From Cellulophaga sp. RHA19 (GTDB lineage Bacteria > Bacteroidota > Bacteroidia > Flavobacteriales > Flavobacteriaceae): DNA of 64,000 bases. Positions 1-9,669 of the stretch are shown here, one piece after another; position 1 is the first letter of the stretch; each line of letters starts with the position of its first letter. The position numbers and the translations under genes were made by a program. The notes under the pieces are model-generated. The model did no database searches. It saw only the letters and a list, made by a program, of their open reading frames with translations, and was not told where the DNA came from. Location of the stretch: NCBI RefSeq assembly GCF_002813425.1, contig NZ_PHUL01000001.1:558001-622000 (forward strand). Direction: 5' to 3'.

Positions 1-225
1 TCTTCTAATTAAAAAATTAGATCCAATAGAGGATAATTTATCATTCTCTGACCATTGTCCTATACCCAAAAATTGCATTCTTCCAGAAACATTCATACTC
101 CAAGTACTATCTTTTCCTACTAGGTTTAAAATACCTTTACCAAAAGCAGGCGCCTTAACCTCTTGGGATTTAACCGAGTTTAAACCAATAAAAAGAAATA
201 ATACCGTTAGAATTCTAAAACACAT
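1..225 (-). CDS. Porin N-terminus, probably phosphate-selective porin O/P type (partial)
   Basis: This reading frame starts at an ATG at 225 and runs off the left edge, giving 75 residues. It opens with a signal peptide (MCFRILTVLFLFIGLNS, likely cleaved after KSQ). The mature start has short beta-strand-like stretches (WSMNVSGRMQF, then SNFLIRR) like the first strands of Bacteroidota OprO/OprP-type porins, which form anion-permeable outer-membrane channels. Only the first strands are visible, so the substrate cannot be given and another beta-barrel family is possible. Confidence 0.5.
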   Translation of the reverse strand, partial: MCFRILTVLFLFIGLNSVKSQEVKAPAFGKGILNLVGKDSTWSMNVSGRMQFLGIGQWSENDKLSSIGSNFLIRR

Positions 226-447
226 AAATGCTATTTTTTTCGATTACAACAACCCACTTCTGATGTTAATTAATTGTTTCTAAATTATTAACTCATTGCA
301 AATTTAGGGAAACTAAGTTAAAGACTAAGGTGTTATTATATATAACCGATGTAGACACTAAAGTTGGTTGATATAAAATTCTTTTAAGTTTAATCTACTT
401 TGTTTAAAAAGCTATTTAAGTATCTTGCAACTTTAAAATTGAGCATT

Positions 448-1791
448 ATGAACTGGGAGCAATTATTATCTTTAAAACGCTTTGGAGACACCAATAAAAG
501 ACTACGAAAAGAACAGGATGAAACTCGTTTAGGATTTGAGGTAGATTATGACCGTGTCATTTTTTCATCTGCATTTAGAAGCTTACAAGATAAAACCCAG
601 GTAATTCCTCTTTCTAAAACAGACTTTATACACACTAGACTTACACATAGCTTAGAGGTTTCTGTGGTTGGTCGTAGTTTAGGACGTATTGTTGGTAAAA
701 AAATACTAGAAAAACACCCACACTTAAAAGAAGTTCACGGTTACCATTACAATGATTTTGGAGCTATTGTTGCCGTAGCATCTTTAGCGCATGATATAGG
801 AAATCCACCATTTGGACATAGCGGAGAAAAAGCTATTGGCGAATATTTTAAAACAGGTAATGGCCTAAAATACAAGGATCAACTAACAGATAAAGAATAC
901 CAAGATATTATAGATTTTGAAGGTAACGCTAACGGATTTAAGCTATTAACAGAGTCCAGAACAGGTGTAGAAGGTGGTTTAAGATTAAGTTATGCTACGC
1001 TAGGTACCTTTATGAAATACCCAAAAGAATCTTTACCTAAAAAACCCACAAAACATATTGCAGATAAAAAATTTGGTTTTTTTCAGACCGAAAAGGATTT
1101 TTTTAGCGAGGTAGCAGAAGAACTGGGATTAATGCAAACCAGAGATGGTAAAGACATCTCTTTTTCTAGACACCCACTAACTTATTTGGTTGAAGCAGCA
1201 GATGATATTTGCTACACAATTATAGATTTTGAAGACGGAATAAACCTTGGTTTAATATCTGAAGATTACGCTTTAGAATATTTGATTAAGTTGGTAAAAG
1301 ACAAAATAAACACTAAAAAATACAATGAAATGGTGTTTATGCAAGATCGTCTTAGTTACTTACGAGCTCTTGCAATTAACACACTTATTACAGATGCTGT
1401 TGCTATATTTTTAGAAAATGAAGAAGCCATTTTAGATGGATCTTTTGACGTATCTCTTTTAGATAAAAGCAACTACATTGCACAAATAAAAGATATTATA
1501 TCTTTAAGCGTATCCAAAGTTTACAAATCACAAGAAGTAATAGAAAAAGAAATAGCTGGATATAAAATTATATCAGACATTTTAGACGTTTACACAAATG
1601 CTCTAGTTAAAACAGCAAATGGCACAGCCTCTAATTATGATAATATAGTGCTACAGACATTACCAGAGCGCTACCAAAATACAGATGCTCCTCTTTATAA
1701 TTTACTATTAAACACTTGCTGCTATGTTGCTAGTTTATCTGATAGTGGCGCTGTGCATATACATAATAAAATTATGGGCAAACAACTTTAA
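448..1791 (+). CDS. dgt: Deoxyguanosinetriphosphate triphosphohydrolase (dGTPase)
   Basis: This HD-superfamily enzyme hydrolyses dGTP to deoxyguanosine and triphosphate, helping to control dNTP pools in the cytoplasm. The metal-binding HD site is visible: H in RLTHSLEV near residue 67, HDIGNPPFGHSG near residue 115, and a downstream EAADDICY segment near residue 255 holding the last Asp. The start was placed at the ATG at 448 (MNWEQLLSLKR), the usual start of this family. A TTG at 400 would add 16 residues that are not family-like. At about 447 residues the length is normal. The stop overlaps the stop of the convergent DUF3078 gene by about 4 bases, leaving no room for a terminator between them. 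Confidence 0.93.
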   Translation: MNWEQLLSLKRFGDTNKRLRKEQDETRLGFEVDYDRVIFSSAFRSLQDKTQVIPLSKTDFIHTRLTHSLEVSVVGRSLGRIVGKKILEKHPHLKEVHGYHYNDFGAIVAVASLAHDIGNPPFGHSGEKAIGEYFKTGNGLKYKDQLTDKEYQDIIDFEGNANGFKLLTESRTGVEGGLRLSYATLGTFMKYPKESLPKKPTKHIADKKFGFFQTEKDFFSEVAEELGLMQTRDGKDISFSRHPLTYLVEAADDICYTIIDFEDGINLGLISEDYALEYLIKLVKDKINTKKYNEMVFMQDRLSYLRALAINTLITDAVAIFLENEEAILDGSFDVSLLDKSNYIAQIKDIISLSVSKVYKSQEVIEKEIAGYKIISDILDVYTNALVKTANGTASNYDNIVLQTLPERYQNTDAPLYNLLLNTCCYVASLSDSGAVHIHNKIMGKQL

Positions 1792-2888
1792 AAATCATAA
1801 GACAACCCTACACCAAGCAATTGCTTAAATTGTATTTTAGGTCTGCCTTGCGTAGTAACTACTCCGTCTGTTACAACCTCATCAAAAAGTATATCGTCAT
1901 CATACAAAAGGTTGGTGCCAATATTAGCTTTTACATATTGGTTTACCTTCATATCTAAACGTAACTCCCAATCTATATCAACGTTACCAAAACTATTTAG
2001 ATAATCGGTATACAAAGTTAAATCATGCGCTAAAGTCATATTTTTTGCTACGTTGGTTTTCCACGTGTTGGTAACCAAAAAACCAAATTCCATTAAAGTA
2101 CGCTCTCCTTCTTTAGTGATGTTACCATCTGCATCTCGCTCGGCTTTTTTAACACCAAAGGCACCAGAATTTGCTAACTCTTGATCTAAAACAAATGTTG
2201 CTTTTTGGGTAATAGGAGAAATGTATAAGTTAAACTTTTTCCCCTCTGGAATATAAGACGTACCCGCACCTATAAACACATAACCTGGAGCCATAAATGT
2301 AGAAATTATATTTTCTGTATTAGGATACTTATAACCATCTGCAAATTGCGTATTAAAGTTTGCTTTTACAGAGTAATACCAATTACTTATTGTATCTCTT
2401 CTATAGGCAAAAGTAGAACTAAAACGTATGGCGTCATCTGCCTTCCTAAGCTTTTCGCCCTCTATAGCACTTAATCCAAATCTAAGATCTAAACTATTGC
2501 TCCACTGTACGTATCTAAATTTGTAATTACGAACAAATTTAACCTCCCCAATGGCAGAAACAGAATTGTTACCACCGGCTTTCCAGTTTACAAATGCAAC
2601 TTCATTTATATTAACTCCTAAATGATTGGTTTTTTCCCAGAATGAAGGAACCGTAAACCATCCAAAATTCTCCTTTCTTGGATTGGCTTCATAGGTAAGC
2701 CTAGGATTTGCCAATTTAACACCCCTAGGAATATTTTTTATCTTCTCTTGATTTTTACGAACCACAATAGTACCAACAATAGTAGTATCTACTTTTACTG
2801 AATCTACCTCTACAGGCTTAGCTACCTGTGCATTTAGCGCACTTATACATAGAGTTAAAACTAAAAGTGCAATTGTTTTTTTAAACAT
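1788..2888 (-). CDS. DUF3078 family secreted/outer-membrane protein
   Basis: This protein of about 366 residues has a clean signal peptide (MFKKTIALLVLTLCISALNAQ). The rest is rich in alternating aromatic and polar strands (NEVAFVNWKAGGNNSVSAIG, LDLRFGL, TLYTDYLNSFGNVDIDWEL) and ends in a Phe (GLSYDF), as in outer-membrane beta-barrels. It matches the Bacteroidota DUF3078 family, which has no known function. I placed the start at the ATG at 2888; an upstream in-frame ATG would overlap the end of dxs. It lies directly downstream of dxs on the same strand, with a few bases between stop and start, so the two are probably cotranscribed. A role in the envelope is inferred only from the sequence type. 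Confidence 0.82.
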   Translation of the reverse strand: MFKKTIALLVLTLCISALNAQVAKPVEVDSVKVDTTIVGTIVVRKNQEKIKNIPRGVKLANPRLTYEANPRKENFGWFTVPSFWEKTNHLGVNINEVAFVNWKAGGNNSVSAIGEVKFVRNYKFRYVQWSNSLDLRFGLSAIEGEKLRKADDAIRFSSTFAYRRDTISNWYYSVKANFNTQFADGYKYPNTENIISTFMAPGYVFIGAGTSYIPEGKKFNLYISPITQKATFVLDQELANSGAFGVKKAERDADGNITKEGERTLMEFGFLVTNTWKTNVAKNMTLAHDLTLYTDYLNSFGNVDIDWELRLDMKVNQYVKANIGTNLLYDDDILFDEVVTDGVVTTQGRPKIQFKQLLGVGLSYDF

Positions 2889-2892
2889 AATC

Positions 2893-4662
2893 CTATTCAT
2901 TTCCATACAAAGATTCTATATAAGCCCTAAAGCTATTTGCTCCAATATTATTTAACTCGTGCAGTTCTTCTACATTGCCATGCTGCACAAAAACATCATC
3001 TACACCTAAAATGTGCACTTTATTAGAGTAGCTATTAGCATTTGCATACTCTAAAATTGCACTACCAAAACCTCCAATTTTACAACCATCCTCAATAGTA
3101 ACTATTATTGAGTATTTGTTAAAAATAGACATTAATTTATTAGTATCTAAAGGTTTTACAAAACCCATATTAATATGTCCTATTTTTCTAGTTTCCAAAT
3201 CATCTAAAACAGAGGCTACCATATTGCCAATATGACCTATAGATAGCACCACAATTTCTATGCCCTTTTTTAACTCCTTTGAGTTTCCTATTTCAATTTT
3301 AGTAAATGGCTTCTTCCAATCTTTGGTAACCCCTCTTCCTCTAGGATACCTTATAGCAATAGGATGCTGCAAACCCAATTGAGCCGTGAACATAATATTT
3401 CTAAGCTCAACCTCGTTCATAGGAGCATATATTATTAGATTAGGAATACAGCGCAAGTAAGCTATATCATAAACCCCATGATGTGTGGCTCCATCTTCAC
3501 CAACTAGACCAGCTCTATCCAGACAAAAAATCACAGGCAAATTTTGTAGTGCTACATCATGAATAACTTGGTCATAAGCACGTTGCAAAAAAGTAGAATA
3601 TATATTACAAAATGGCACCAAACCTTCTGCTACCATACCGGCAGCTAAAGTTACCGCATGTTGCTCTGCTATACCAACATCAAATACCCTATCTGGAATT
3701 TCTTCCATCATAATTTTTAAAGAGCTACCTGTTAGCATTGCAGGTGTAATACCCACTATGCTTTTATTTTGTTTAGCCAACTCAACAATAGTTAAACCAA
3801 AAACATCTTGGTACTTTGGAGTTCCTGCCCCGTTAGACTTTGGAATTAAATCTCCAGTAAGTTTATTAAACTTTCCTGGTGCATGGTAAGTGACTTGGTT
3901 TTCTTCAGCTTTTTTAAGTCCTTTTCCTTTGGTGGTAATAACGTGCAAAAACTTAGGTCCTTTAACCGTTTTTAATCGCTCTAACTCTTCAATAAGCAAT
4001 GGTAAATTATGACCATCTACAGGACCCGAATAATCAAAATTTAAAGCTTCAAAAATATTATCTTGTTTTGCCGTGCCTTTTTTAACATTGGTAAGGTATT
4101 GCTTTAAAGCACCAACACTAGGATCTATACCTATAGCGTTATCATTTAAAATAATTAACACATTTGCATCTGTAACACCTGCGTGGTTTAAACCCTCAAA
4201 AGCCATACCACTAGCTATAGAAGCATCTCCAATTACAGCAATATGTTGCTTGGTATGCTCCCCTTTAATTTTAGACGCTATAGCCATACCCAAAATAGCA
4301 GAAATAGATGTAGAACTGTGCCCTGTTCCAAAATCATCATAAACACTCTCTTCTCGCTTAGGAAAACCACTAATACCGTTTAACCTCCTATTTGTACTAA
4401 ATACATCTTTCCTGCCAGTTAATATCTTGTGACCATATGCTTGGTGACCAACATCCCAAACTAACTTATCTACAGGCGTATTAAATACATAGTGTAAAGC
4501 AACCGTTAAGTCTACAACACCCAAACTAGCACCTAAGTGCCCCTCTTTGGCAGAAACAATATCAATAATAAAATCCCTTAATTCCTGCGCAACAATTGGC
4601 AAGCTTTGCGTTGGTATTTTACGCAAATCATTTGGAGTAGCTATGTTGTTTAAATATGTCAT
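2893..4662 (-). CDS. dxs: 1-deoxy-D-xylulose-5-phosphate synthase
   Basis: This thiamine-diphosphate enzyme condenses pyruvate and glyceraldehyde 3-phosphate to make DXP, the entry step of the MEP isoprenoid pathway. Visible signatures are DVGHQAYGHKILTGR near residue 70, the ThDP/Mg segment GDASIASGMAFEGLNHAG near residue 145 (many homologues have GDG here), GPVDGHN near residue 212, and the transketolase-like pyrimidine domain with GIAEQHAV and DRAGLVGEDG. The C-terminal transketolase domain ends near residue 580. At 589 residues it is slightly shorter than the E. coli enzyme (about 620), which is usual in Bacteroidota. The start ATG lies only 8 bases after a perfect -7 element (see promoter), so the mRNA may be leaderless. 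Confidence 0.97.
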   Translation of the reverse strand: MTYLNNIATPNDLRKIPTQSLPIVAQELRDFIIDIVSAKEGHLGASLGVVDLTVALHYVFNTPVDKLVWDVGHQAYGHKILTGRKDVFSTNRRLNGISGFPKREESVYDDFGTGHSSTSISAILGMAIASKIKGEHTKQHIAVIGDASIASGMAFEGLNHAGVTDANVLIILNDNAIGIDPSVGALKQYLTNVKKGTAKQDNIFEALNFDYSGPVDGHNLPLLIEELERLKTVKGPKFLHVITTKGKGLKKAEENQVTYHAPGKFNKLTGDLIPKSNGAGTPKYQDVFGLTIVELAKQNKSIVGITPAMLTGSSLKIMMEEIPDRVFDVGIAEQHAVTLAAGMVAEGLVPFCNIYSTFLQRAYDQVIHDVALQNLPVIFCLDRAGLVGEDGATHHGVYDIAYLRCIPNLIIYAPMNEVELRNIMFTAQLGLQHPIAIRYPRGRGVTKDWKKPFTKIEIGNSKELKKGIEIVVLSIGHIGNMVASVLDDLETRKIGHINMGFVKPLDTNKLMSIFNKYSIIVTIEDGCKIGGFGSAILEYANANSYSNKVHILGVDDVFVQHGNVEELHELNNIGANSFRAYIESLYGNE

Positions 4663-4670
4663 CTAAAAAG

Positions 4671-4678
4671 CAAATTTA
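4671..4678 (-). promoter_or_regulatory. Predicted -7 element (TAnnTTTG) for dxs
   Basis: On the minus strand the bases read TAAATTTG, a perfect match to the Bacteroidota -7 consensus. The start codon of dxs begins 8 bases downstream. Transcription would therefore start at or just before the ATG. I see no convincing -33 TTG at the expected distance, which lowers confidence. Confidence 0.4.
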
Positions 4679-4817
4679 AACGGTATTTATGAGTTAATAA
4701 AGAAATAAGCAAAGAGTTATACCTTTACAACCAATTGTATTACAAAAAGTTGGTGTTTTTATTTCTAGACTGATAAAAAACAATACGTTACACTACAAAT
4801 AGCTGCTGCTTATTTTA

Positions 4818-4825
4818 TACTTTTG
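4818..4825 (+). promoter_or_regulatory. Predicted -7 element (TAnnTTTG) for tadA
   Basis: The plus strand reads TACTTTTG, a perfect -7 consensus, ending 5 bases before the tadA ATG at 4831. With the usual spacing of about 7 bases to the transcription start, the mRNA would begin at or next to the start codon. No clear -33 TTG is seen. Confidence 0.4.
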
Positions 4826-4830
4826 ACACT

Positions 4831-5280
4831 ATGATAAACCCTTTTGATGACACCTATTTTATGAAAAAAGCTTTAGAAGAAGCTAATGTTGCTTTTGATA
4901 AAGGTGAAGTACCCGTTGGCGCAGTAATAGTAATTAAAGATCGTATTATAGCGCGGGCTCATAATTTAACAGAACAATTAAACGATGTTACAGCACATGC
5001 AGAAATGCAAGCAATTACTTCCGCAGCTAATTTTTTAGGTGGTAAATATTTAGAAAACTGTACACTCTATGTAACTCTAGAGCCCTGCCAAATGTGTGCA
5101 GGAGCTTTGTACTGGAGCCAGATTTCTAAAATTGTATATGCCGCTAAGGATCCTAGGAGGGGCTATATTGCCATGGGCACAAAATTACATCCAAAAACAA
5201 AAATGTCTGGTGGTTTATTAGAAGAAGAAGCTTCTGAGCTTTTAAAACGTTTTTTTGTTCAAAAGCGAAATTTAAACTAA
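4831..5280 (+). CDS. tadA: tRNA-specific adenosine deaminase (TadA-like nucleoside deaminase)
   Basis: This zinc deaminase probably converts adenosine 34 of tRNA-Arg(ACG) to inosine. The active site is complete: H56-A-E58 (zinc ligand and proton shuttle) and P85-C86-x-x-C89 (zinc ligands). The length of 149 residues is normal for bacterial TadA. The start at 4831 (MINPFDDTYFM) fits the flavobacterial family; a second Met lies at residue 11. It is divergent from dxs and convergent with the cold-shock gene, with a shared terminator between them. A broader-specificity nucleoside or guanine deaminase cannot be fully excluded. Confidence 0.92.
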   Translation: MINPFDDTYFMKKALEEANVAFDKGEVPVGAVIVIKDRIIARAHNLTEQLNDVTAHAEMQAITSAANFLGGKYLENCTLYVTLEPCQMCAGALYWSQISKIVYAAKDPRRGYIAMGTKLHPKTKMSGGLLEEEASELLKRFFVQKRNLN

Positions 5281-5298
5281 CACTGTTATAAATAGAAA

Positions 5299-5327
5299 AA
5301 GCCTTGCAAGTGCAAGGCTTATTTTTT
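5299..5327. terminator. Bidirectional rho-independent terminator between tadA and csp
   Basis: A perfect stem (AAGCCTTGCA / TGCAAGGCTT) with a 2-base centre is followed by a T-run on the plus strand and preceded by an A-run that becomes T-rich on the minus strand. It lies between two convergent genes and can serve both. Confidence 0.85.
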
Positions 5328-5348
5328 AATCAAAATAAATATACTTTA

Positions 5349-5540
5349 TTAGATTACTTGCACTTGGCCAGCAACCACTCCTTTTCTTCCTTCTTCCTCA
5401 ACGTATTCTACTTTGTCTCCTTCGTTTAACTCTGTTCCGTTTAACGATGTTGCATGAACAAAAATGTCTTTTCCTGTTTCGTCGTTTGTAATGAATCCAT
5501 ATCCTTTAGAGTCATTATAAAATTTTACTGTTCCAGTCAT
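5349..5540 (-). CDS. Cold-shock domain protein (CspA family)
   Basis: This is a single 63-residue cold-shock (OB-fold) domain that binds single-stranded RNA and DNA. Both RNA-binding motifs are present: RNP1 as KGYGFI near residue 12 and RNP2 as DIFVHAT near residue 25. The length is typical of stand-alone Csp proteins. A perfect -7 promoter element lies about 30 bases upstream. Whether it is cold-induced cannot be seen from the sequence. Confidence 0.95.
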   Translation of the reverse strand: MTGTVKFYNDSKGYGFITNDETGKDIFVHATSLNGTELNEGDKVEYVEEEGRKGVVAGQVQVI

Positions 5541-5569
5541 TAAAATAAATTATAAAAAATGTTAATACT

Positions 5570-5577
5570 CAAATATA
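5570..5577 (-). promoter_or_regulatory. Predicted -7 element (TAnnTTTG) for csp
   Basis: The minus strand reads TATATTTG, a perfect match to the Bacteroidota -7 consensus, 29 bases before the start codon at 5540. This would give a 5' leader of roughly 20-25 bases. Confidence 0.45.
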
Positions 5578-5625
5578 AGATATTTTCATTAGAGGAATGT
5601 TAAGAGAAGCTAAAATTGTTCAAAA

Positions 5626-5880
5626 TTATTGATTTTCAGTCTTTTCCAAGTTTTTTCCTTGCATTTTCCTAATATTTTCTTCGTTTAACATATAATTTTT
5701 AACATTCTTCCCCTTACTAACTCGTATTAAAAAAAGTGGCATTGCTATAAAAAATATTCCTACAGTTCCAAAACCTATACACTTGTGTGCAACAACTTCA
5801 TTTCCTTCTAAAATAATAAAACCATAAATTATTAAACCCAGTGCAATTAATGCAACTATACCACTACTATACTTCATCAT
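5626..5880 (-). CDS. Small two-helix membrane protein of unknown function
   Basis: This 84-residue protein has two hydrophobic segments, IVALIALGLIIYGFIIL (about residues 8-24) and GIFFIAMPLFLI (about 41-52), joined by a short loop. A charged C-terminal tail follows (KNYMLNEENIRKMQGKNLEKTENQ). I recognise no family. It lies 10 bases downstream of the ClC gene on the same strand and is probably cotranscribed with it. The compact coding frame and strand continuity suggest it is real. Confidence 0.6.
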   Translation of the reverse strand: MMKYSSGIVALIALGLIIYGFIILEGNEVVAHKCIGFGTVGIFFIAMPLFLIRVSKGKNVKNYMLNEENIRKMQGKNLEKTENQ

Positions 5881-5890
5881 ACTAAACTAT

Positions 5891-7678
5891 TTATTTTGTA
5901 AAATCTATTAATTTACGCCTGTATGCCGTTAATAATTTTGACTTAGACACAAACCCTATATATTTACCTTCTTTTACAATTGGTAAATTCCAAGCTCCAG
6001 AAAGCTGAAATTTATTCATTACCGCCTGCACATTGTCTTCTTCGTAAACTATTACATCTGGCACATTACGCATAAAATCTGACACTTTTAATGTTTTGTA
6101 TAAATCTTGTTTAAACATTACATCCCTAATATCATCTAAAAGCAAAATACCCTCTAAACATCTTCCTTTTTTGTCTAAAACAGGAAAAATATTTCGGTTA
6201 GACTTTACAATTGCTGTACGCACAACGTCCCCCAAGGTCATTTTTTGTTTTAGTGCTATAAAGTTAGTTTCTATAACCGTATCAATATCCATTAATGTTA
6301 ATACCGCATGATCTTTATTATGCGTTAGCAACTCACCTTTACGACCAAGCTCCATTGTGTACACAGAGTGCGGATAAAAATACCTTGTAATACCAAAAGA
6401 CAATGTAGCCGTAATCATTAAAGGTACAAAAAGCTCATAACCACCAGTAACTTCTGCAATTAAAAATATAGCTGTTAATGGCGCATGTAAAACTCCCGCC
6501 ATTAAACCTGCCATTCCTATGAGCGTAAAATTACTCTCAGATACAGGAGAACTAACCAAGCCTGAGTTATTAATAATTCTGGCAAAGCAGTTTCCCATAA
6601 TACTACCCATAAACAATGTTGGTGCAAAAATACCACCAACACCACCTGCCCCAAAAGTTAAGGAACCTGCAATAACCTTAAAAAAAACTAATCCGGCCAA
6701 AAGTGCAATTATAACCCATACATTCTCCAAGTCTAAATGCAAAGAGTTATTTGCCAATGCTTTCTCTGGTTGCCCAGCCATAAGATGATTAATAACATCA
6801 AAACCTTCACCGTAAAGCGGCGGAATAAAATAAACCAAAATCCCAATAGAGAGTCCGCCAATAATTAATTTTTTTAAAGGCGATTCTATCTTATCAAAAA
6901 ATTGCTGAATACGATCATAAACCTCTGTATAATACATAGAAACTAATGCAGAAACTACACCCAGTGCCATATAAAAAGGAACATCAGAAATAACAAACTT
7001 ATCTTCTAATGTAAATGGTAATAAAACATCATCACCAAAGAAAAAATAAGAAGTAATTATTGCTGATAATGACGCAAGCAATAAGGGCAGCATAGATGCT
7101 ATTGTTAGATCTAAACTAAAAACCTCAATTGCAAAAACTATTGCTGCAATAGGTGCTTTAAAAATTGATGAAAGTGCACCAGCTGCCGCACAGCTAATTA
7201 ATAAGTTACGGGTGGTTTGGTCTAAATGAAAAAATCTAGATAAGTTAGAGCTTATTGCCGCTCCTGTTGCAACGGTGGGCCCCTCTAACCCCACAGAACC
7301 ACCAAATCCTACCGTTATAGGTGCCGTAATTAAAGATCCAAACATTTGGTATCTTTTCATAAACCCTTTACGCTTAGCAATTGCGTACAATGTAGACGGT
7401 ATACCGTGATTAACTTTGTTTCTAATAACGTATTTAACGCAAAGATATACTAGGAAAAAACCTAGTATTGGCGATAAAAAATAAAATGCATGATGGTAAT
7501 TAGCCACCAATTTACCCTCTAACGCGTGTTGTATAAAATGGGTTGCATTTTTTAGCAACACTGCGCCAATACCAGATGTTATACCTACTATTACACTAAG
7601 AATATAAATAAATTGCCTATTTGTAATGTACCTTGCCCTCCATACTAAAATACGTTTAAGCAACTTTTTGTTAGGCAT
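5891..7678 (-). CDS. ClC-family anion channel/transporter with C-terminal CBS pair
   Basis: This membrane protein should move chloride or similar anions across the inner membrane. The ClC core occupies about residues 20-450 with the filter-type motifs HGIP (91-94), GSVGLEGP with the gating glutamate at E132, and GGIFAPTLFMG near residue 345. Two CBS domains fill the C-terminus (about 460-595) and may bind nucleotides. Position 186 is Val in the segment FAIEVFS, where proton-coupled exchangers such as E. coli ClcA have the internal proton glutamate (see findings). It sits about 20 bases downstream of aspS and above a small membrane protein, all on one strand. Confidence 0.92.
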   Translation of the reverse strand: MPNKKLLKRILVWRARYITNRQFIYILSVIVGITSGIGAVLLKNATHFIQHALEGKLVANYHHAFYFLSPILGFFLVYLCVKYVIRNKVNHGIPSTLYAIAKRKGFMKRYQMFGSLITAPITVGFGGSVGLEGPTVATGAAISSNLSRFFHLDQTTRNLLISCAAAGALSSIFKAPIAAIVFAIEVFSLDLTIASMLPLLLASLSAIITSYFFFGDDVLLPFTLEDKFVISDVPFYMALGVVSALVSMYYTEVYDRIQQFFDKIESPLKKLIIGGLSIGILVYFIPPLYGEGFDVINHLMAGQPEKALANNSLHLDLENVWVIIALLAGLVFFKVIAGSLTFGAGGVGGIFAPTLFMGSIMGNCFARIINNSGLVSSPVSESNFTLIGMAGLMAGVLHAPLTAIFLIAEVTGGYELFVPLMITATLSFGITRYFYPHSVYTMELGRKGELLTHNKDHAVLTLMDIDTVIETNFIALKQKMTLGDVVRTAIVKSNRNIFPVLDKKGRCLEGILLLDDIRDVMFKQDLYKTLKVSDFMRNVPDVIVYEEDNVQAVMNKFQLSGAWNLPIVKEGKYIGFVSKSKLLTAYRRKLIDFTK

Positions 7679-7698
7679 TACGAGGCAATTTTAAATTC

Positions 7699-9453
7699 TT
7701 AATTATTAATTTTCACTTGTAAGCTTAGTTCTTTTAATTGATCGTCATCAATAGCCGCAGGAGCATCTATCATGACATCTCTACCACTATTGTTTTTAGG
7801 AAAAGCAATAAAATCTCTAATTGTTTCTTGCCCTCCTAAAATAGACACTAATCTATCTAAGCCAAAAGCTAAACCTCCATGAGGCGGTGCACCGTATTGA
7901 AAAGCATCCATTAAAAAGCCAAATTGCTCTTTAGCCTCTTCTGGCGTAAAGCCTAAGTGCTTAAACATTGTAGCCTGTGTTTCTTTATCGTGTATACGTA
8001 TAGACCCACCTCCTATTTCATTACCATTTAAAACTAAATCGTAAGCATTTGCTTTTACAGCTCCCGGATCTGTATCTAACAACTCTAATTGCCCTGGTTT
8101 AGGAGATGTAAATGGATGGTGCATTGCGTGGTAATGACCTGTTTCTTCATCTAATTCTAACAAAGGAAAATCTATAACCCAAAGTGGCGCAAACTCATTA
8201 GACTTACGTAAACCTAAACGTTCTGCCAACTCCATACGCAAAGCACTTAATTGTGCACGCACTTTGTTAGTTGGTCCAGACAACACACAAACCAAGTCTC
8301 CCGGTTTAGCATTTGTTCTTTCTGCCCATTTAGCAAGATCTTCTTGGTCGTAAAATTTATCTACAGAAGACTTAAAAGAACCATCATCATTACAACGAGA
8401 ATAAACCATACCTAAAGCACCAACCTGCGGACGCTTTACCCAGTCTATTAATTTATCTATTTCTTTTCTTGTATAAGCATTACCACCTGGCACTGCAATA
8501 CCAACTACCAACTCTGCATTGTTAAAAACGCCAAATTCTTTGTGCTGTGCAATATCATTAAGTTCGCCAAATTCCATTCCAAATCTAATGTCTGGCTTAT
8601 CATTACCATACAAACGCATAGCATCATCAAACAACATTCTTGGGAATTTATCTACTTCTACTCCATTTATTTCCTTTAATAAGTGACGCGTTAAGTTTTC
8701 AAAAATATTTAAAATATCTTCCTGCTCAACAAAAGCCATTTCACAGTCAATCTGCGTAAACTCTGGCTGGCGATCTGCACGTAAATCTTCATCTCTAAAA
8801 CATTTTACAATCTGAAAATATTTATCCATACCACCTACCATAAGCAACTGCTTAAAAGTTTGTGGCGACTGTGGTAATGCATAAAACTGACCCTCGTTCA
8901 TACGGCTAGGAACCACAAAATCTCTTGCGCCCTCTGGAGTAGATTTTATTAAATAAGGAGTCTCTACTTCTATAAAACCGTTACTAGATAAAAAATTACG
9001 CACTTCCATAGAAACCTTACTTCTAAAAATAAGATTATCTTTTACAGGATTTCTACGAATATCTAGGTAACGATATTTCATACGTAAATCTTCACCACCG
9101 TCAGTTTCATCTTCAATAGTAAACGGAGGCACAATAGCTTTGTTTAAAATAGTTAATTCTGAAACAAGAATTTCTATTTCACCAGTTTTCATATTAGGAT
9201 TTTTAGAAGCTCTTTCTATCACCTTACCTTTAACTTGTATTACAAACTCACGCCCTAGTTTTTGAGCACGCTCCATCATTTCTTTACTAGTACGCTCCTC
9301 ATCAAAAACCAATTGAGTTATACCGTAACGGTCACGTAAATCTACCCATACAATAAAACCTTTATCTCTTGATTTTTGCACCCACCCAGAAAGTGTTACT
9401 TCTGTATTTATGTGTGATGCGTTTAATTCTCCACAATTGTGACTTCTATACAT
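7699..9453 (-). CDS. aspS: Aspartyl-tRNA synthetase
   Basis: This class II synthetase charges tRNA-Asp with aspartate. The N-terminal OB-fold anticodon-binding domain (about residues 1-110, [21 protein letters not shown]) is followed by the catalytic core with motif 2 ([18 protein letters not shown], near 215-235). The bacterial GAD insertion follows, and motif 3 lies at the end ([13 protein letters not shown]). At 584 residues it is the normal bacterial form. I cannot tell from sequence alone whether it also charges tRNA-Asn. A -7 element lies about 26 bases upstream. Confidence 0.98.
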   Translation of the reverse strand: MYRSHNCGELNASHINTEVTLSGWVQKSRDKGFIVWVDLRDRYGITQLVFDEERTSKEMMERAQKLGREFVIQVKGKVIERASKNPNMKTGEIEILVSELTILNKAIVPPFTIEDETDGGEDLRMKYRYLDIRRNPVKDNLIFRSKVSMEVRNFLSSNGFIEVETPYLIKSTPEGARDFVVPSRMNEGQFYALPQSPQTFKQLLMVGGMDKYFQIVKCFRDEDLRADRQPEFTQIDCEMAFVEQEDILNIFENLTRHLLKEINGVEVDKFPRMLFDDAMRLYGNDKPDIRFGMEFGELNDIAQHKEFGVFNNAELVVGIAVPGGNAYTRKEIDKLIDWVKRPQVGALGMVYSRCNDDGSFKSSVDKFYDQEDLAKWAERTNAKPGDLVCVLSGPTNKVRAQLSALRMELAERLGLRKSNEFAPLWVIDFPLLELDEETGHYHAMHHPFTSPKPGQLELLDTDPGAVKANAYDLVLNGNEIGGGSIRIHDKETQATMFKHLGFTPEEAKEQFGFLMDAFQYGAPPHGGLAFGLDRLVSILGGQETIRDFIAFPKNNSGRDVMIDAPAAIDDDQLKELSLQVKINN

Positions 9454-9478
9454 TTTTAATAGCTAAAGTTGAAAGCAG

Positions 9479-9486
9479 CAAAGGTA
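9479..9486 (-). promoter_or_regulatory. Predicted -7 element (TAnnTTTG) for aspS
   Basis: The minus strand reads TACCTTTG, a perfect -7 consensus, 25 bases upstream of the aspS start. It probably drives aspS, the ClC gene and the small membrane protein together. Confidence 0.4.
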
Positions 9487-9669
9487 TAAAAGTATCTTAT
9501 TAACTTAAAAACTATATCAACATTAAAAAAAATAACCTACAGTAAGAAAAAGATTATAAACAAAAACATAATTTAAGTGTGTTAAAAACCAACATTTGTT
9601 AATTTATTATTTGTTTATGTGAATAAAATGTCATTATCTTGTCATATAACTAATAAAACACTTAATTAA

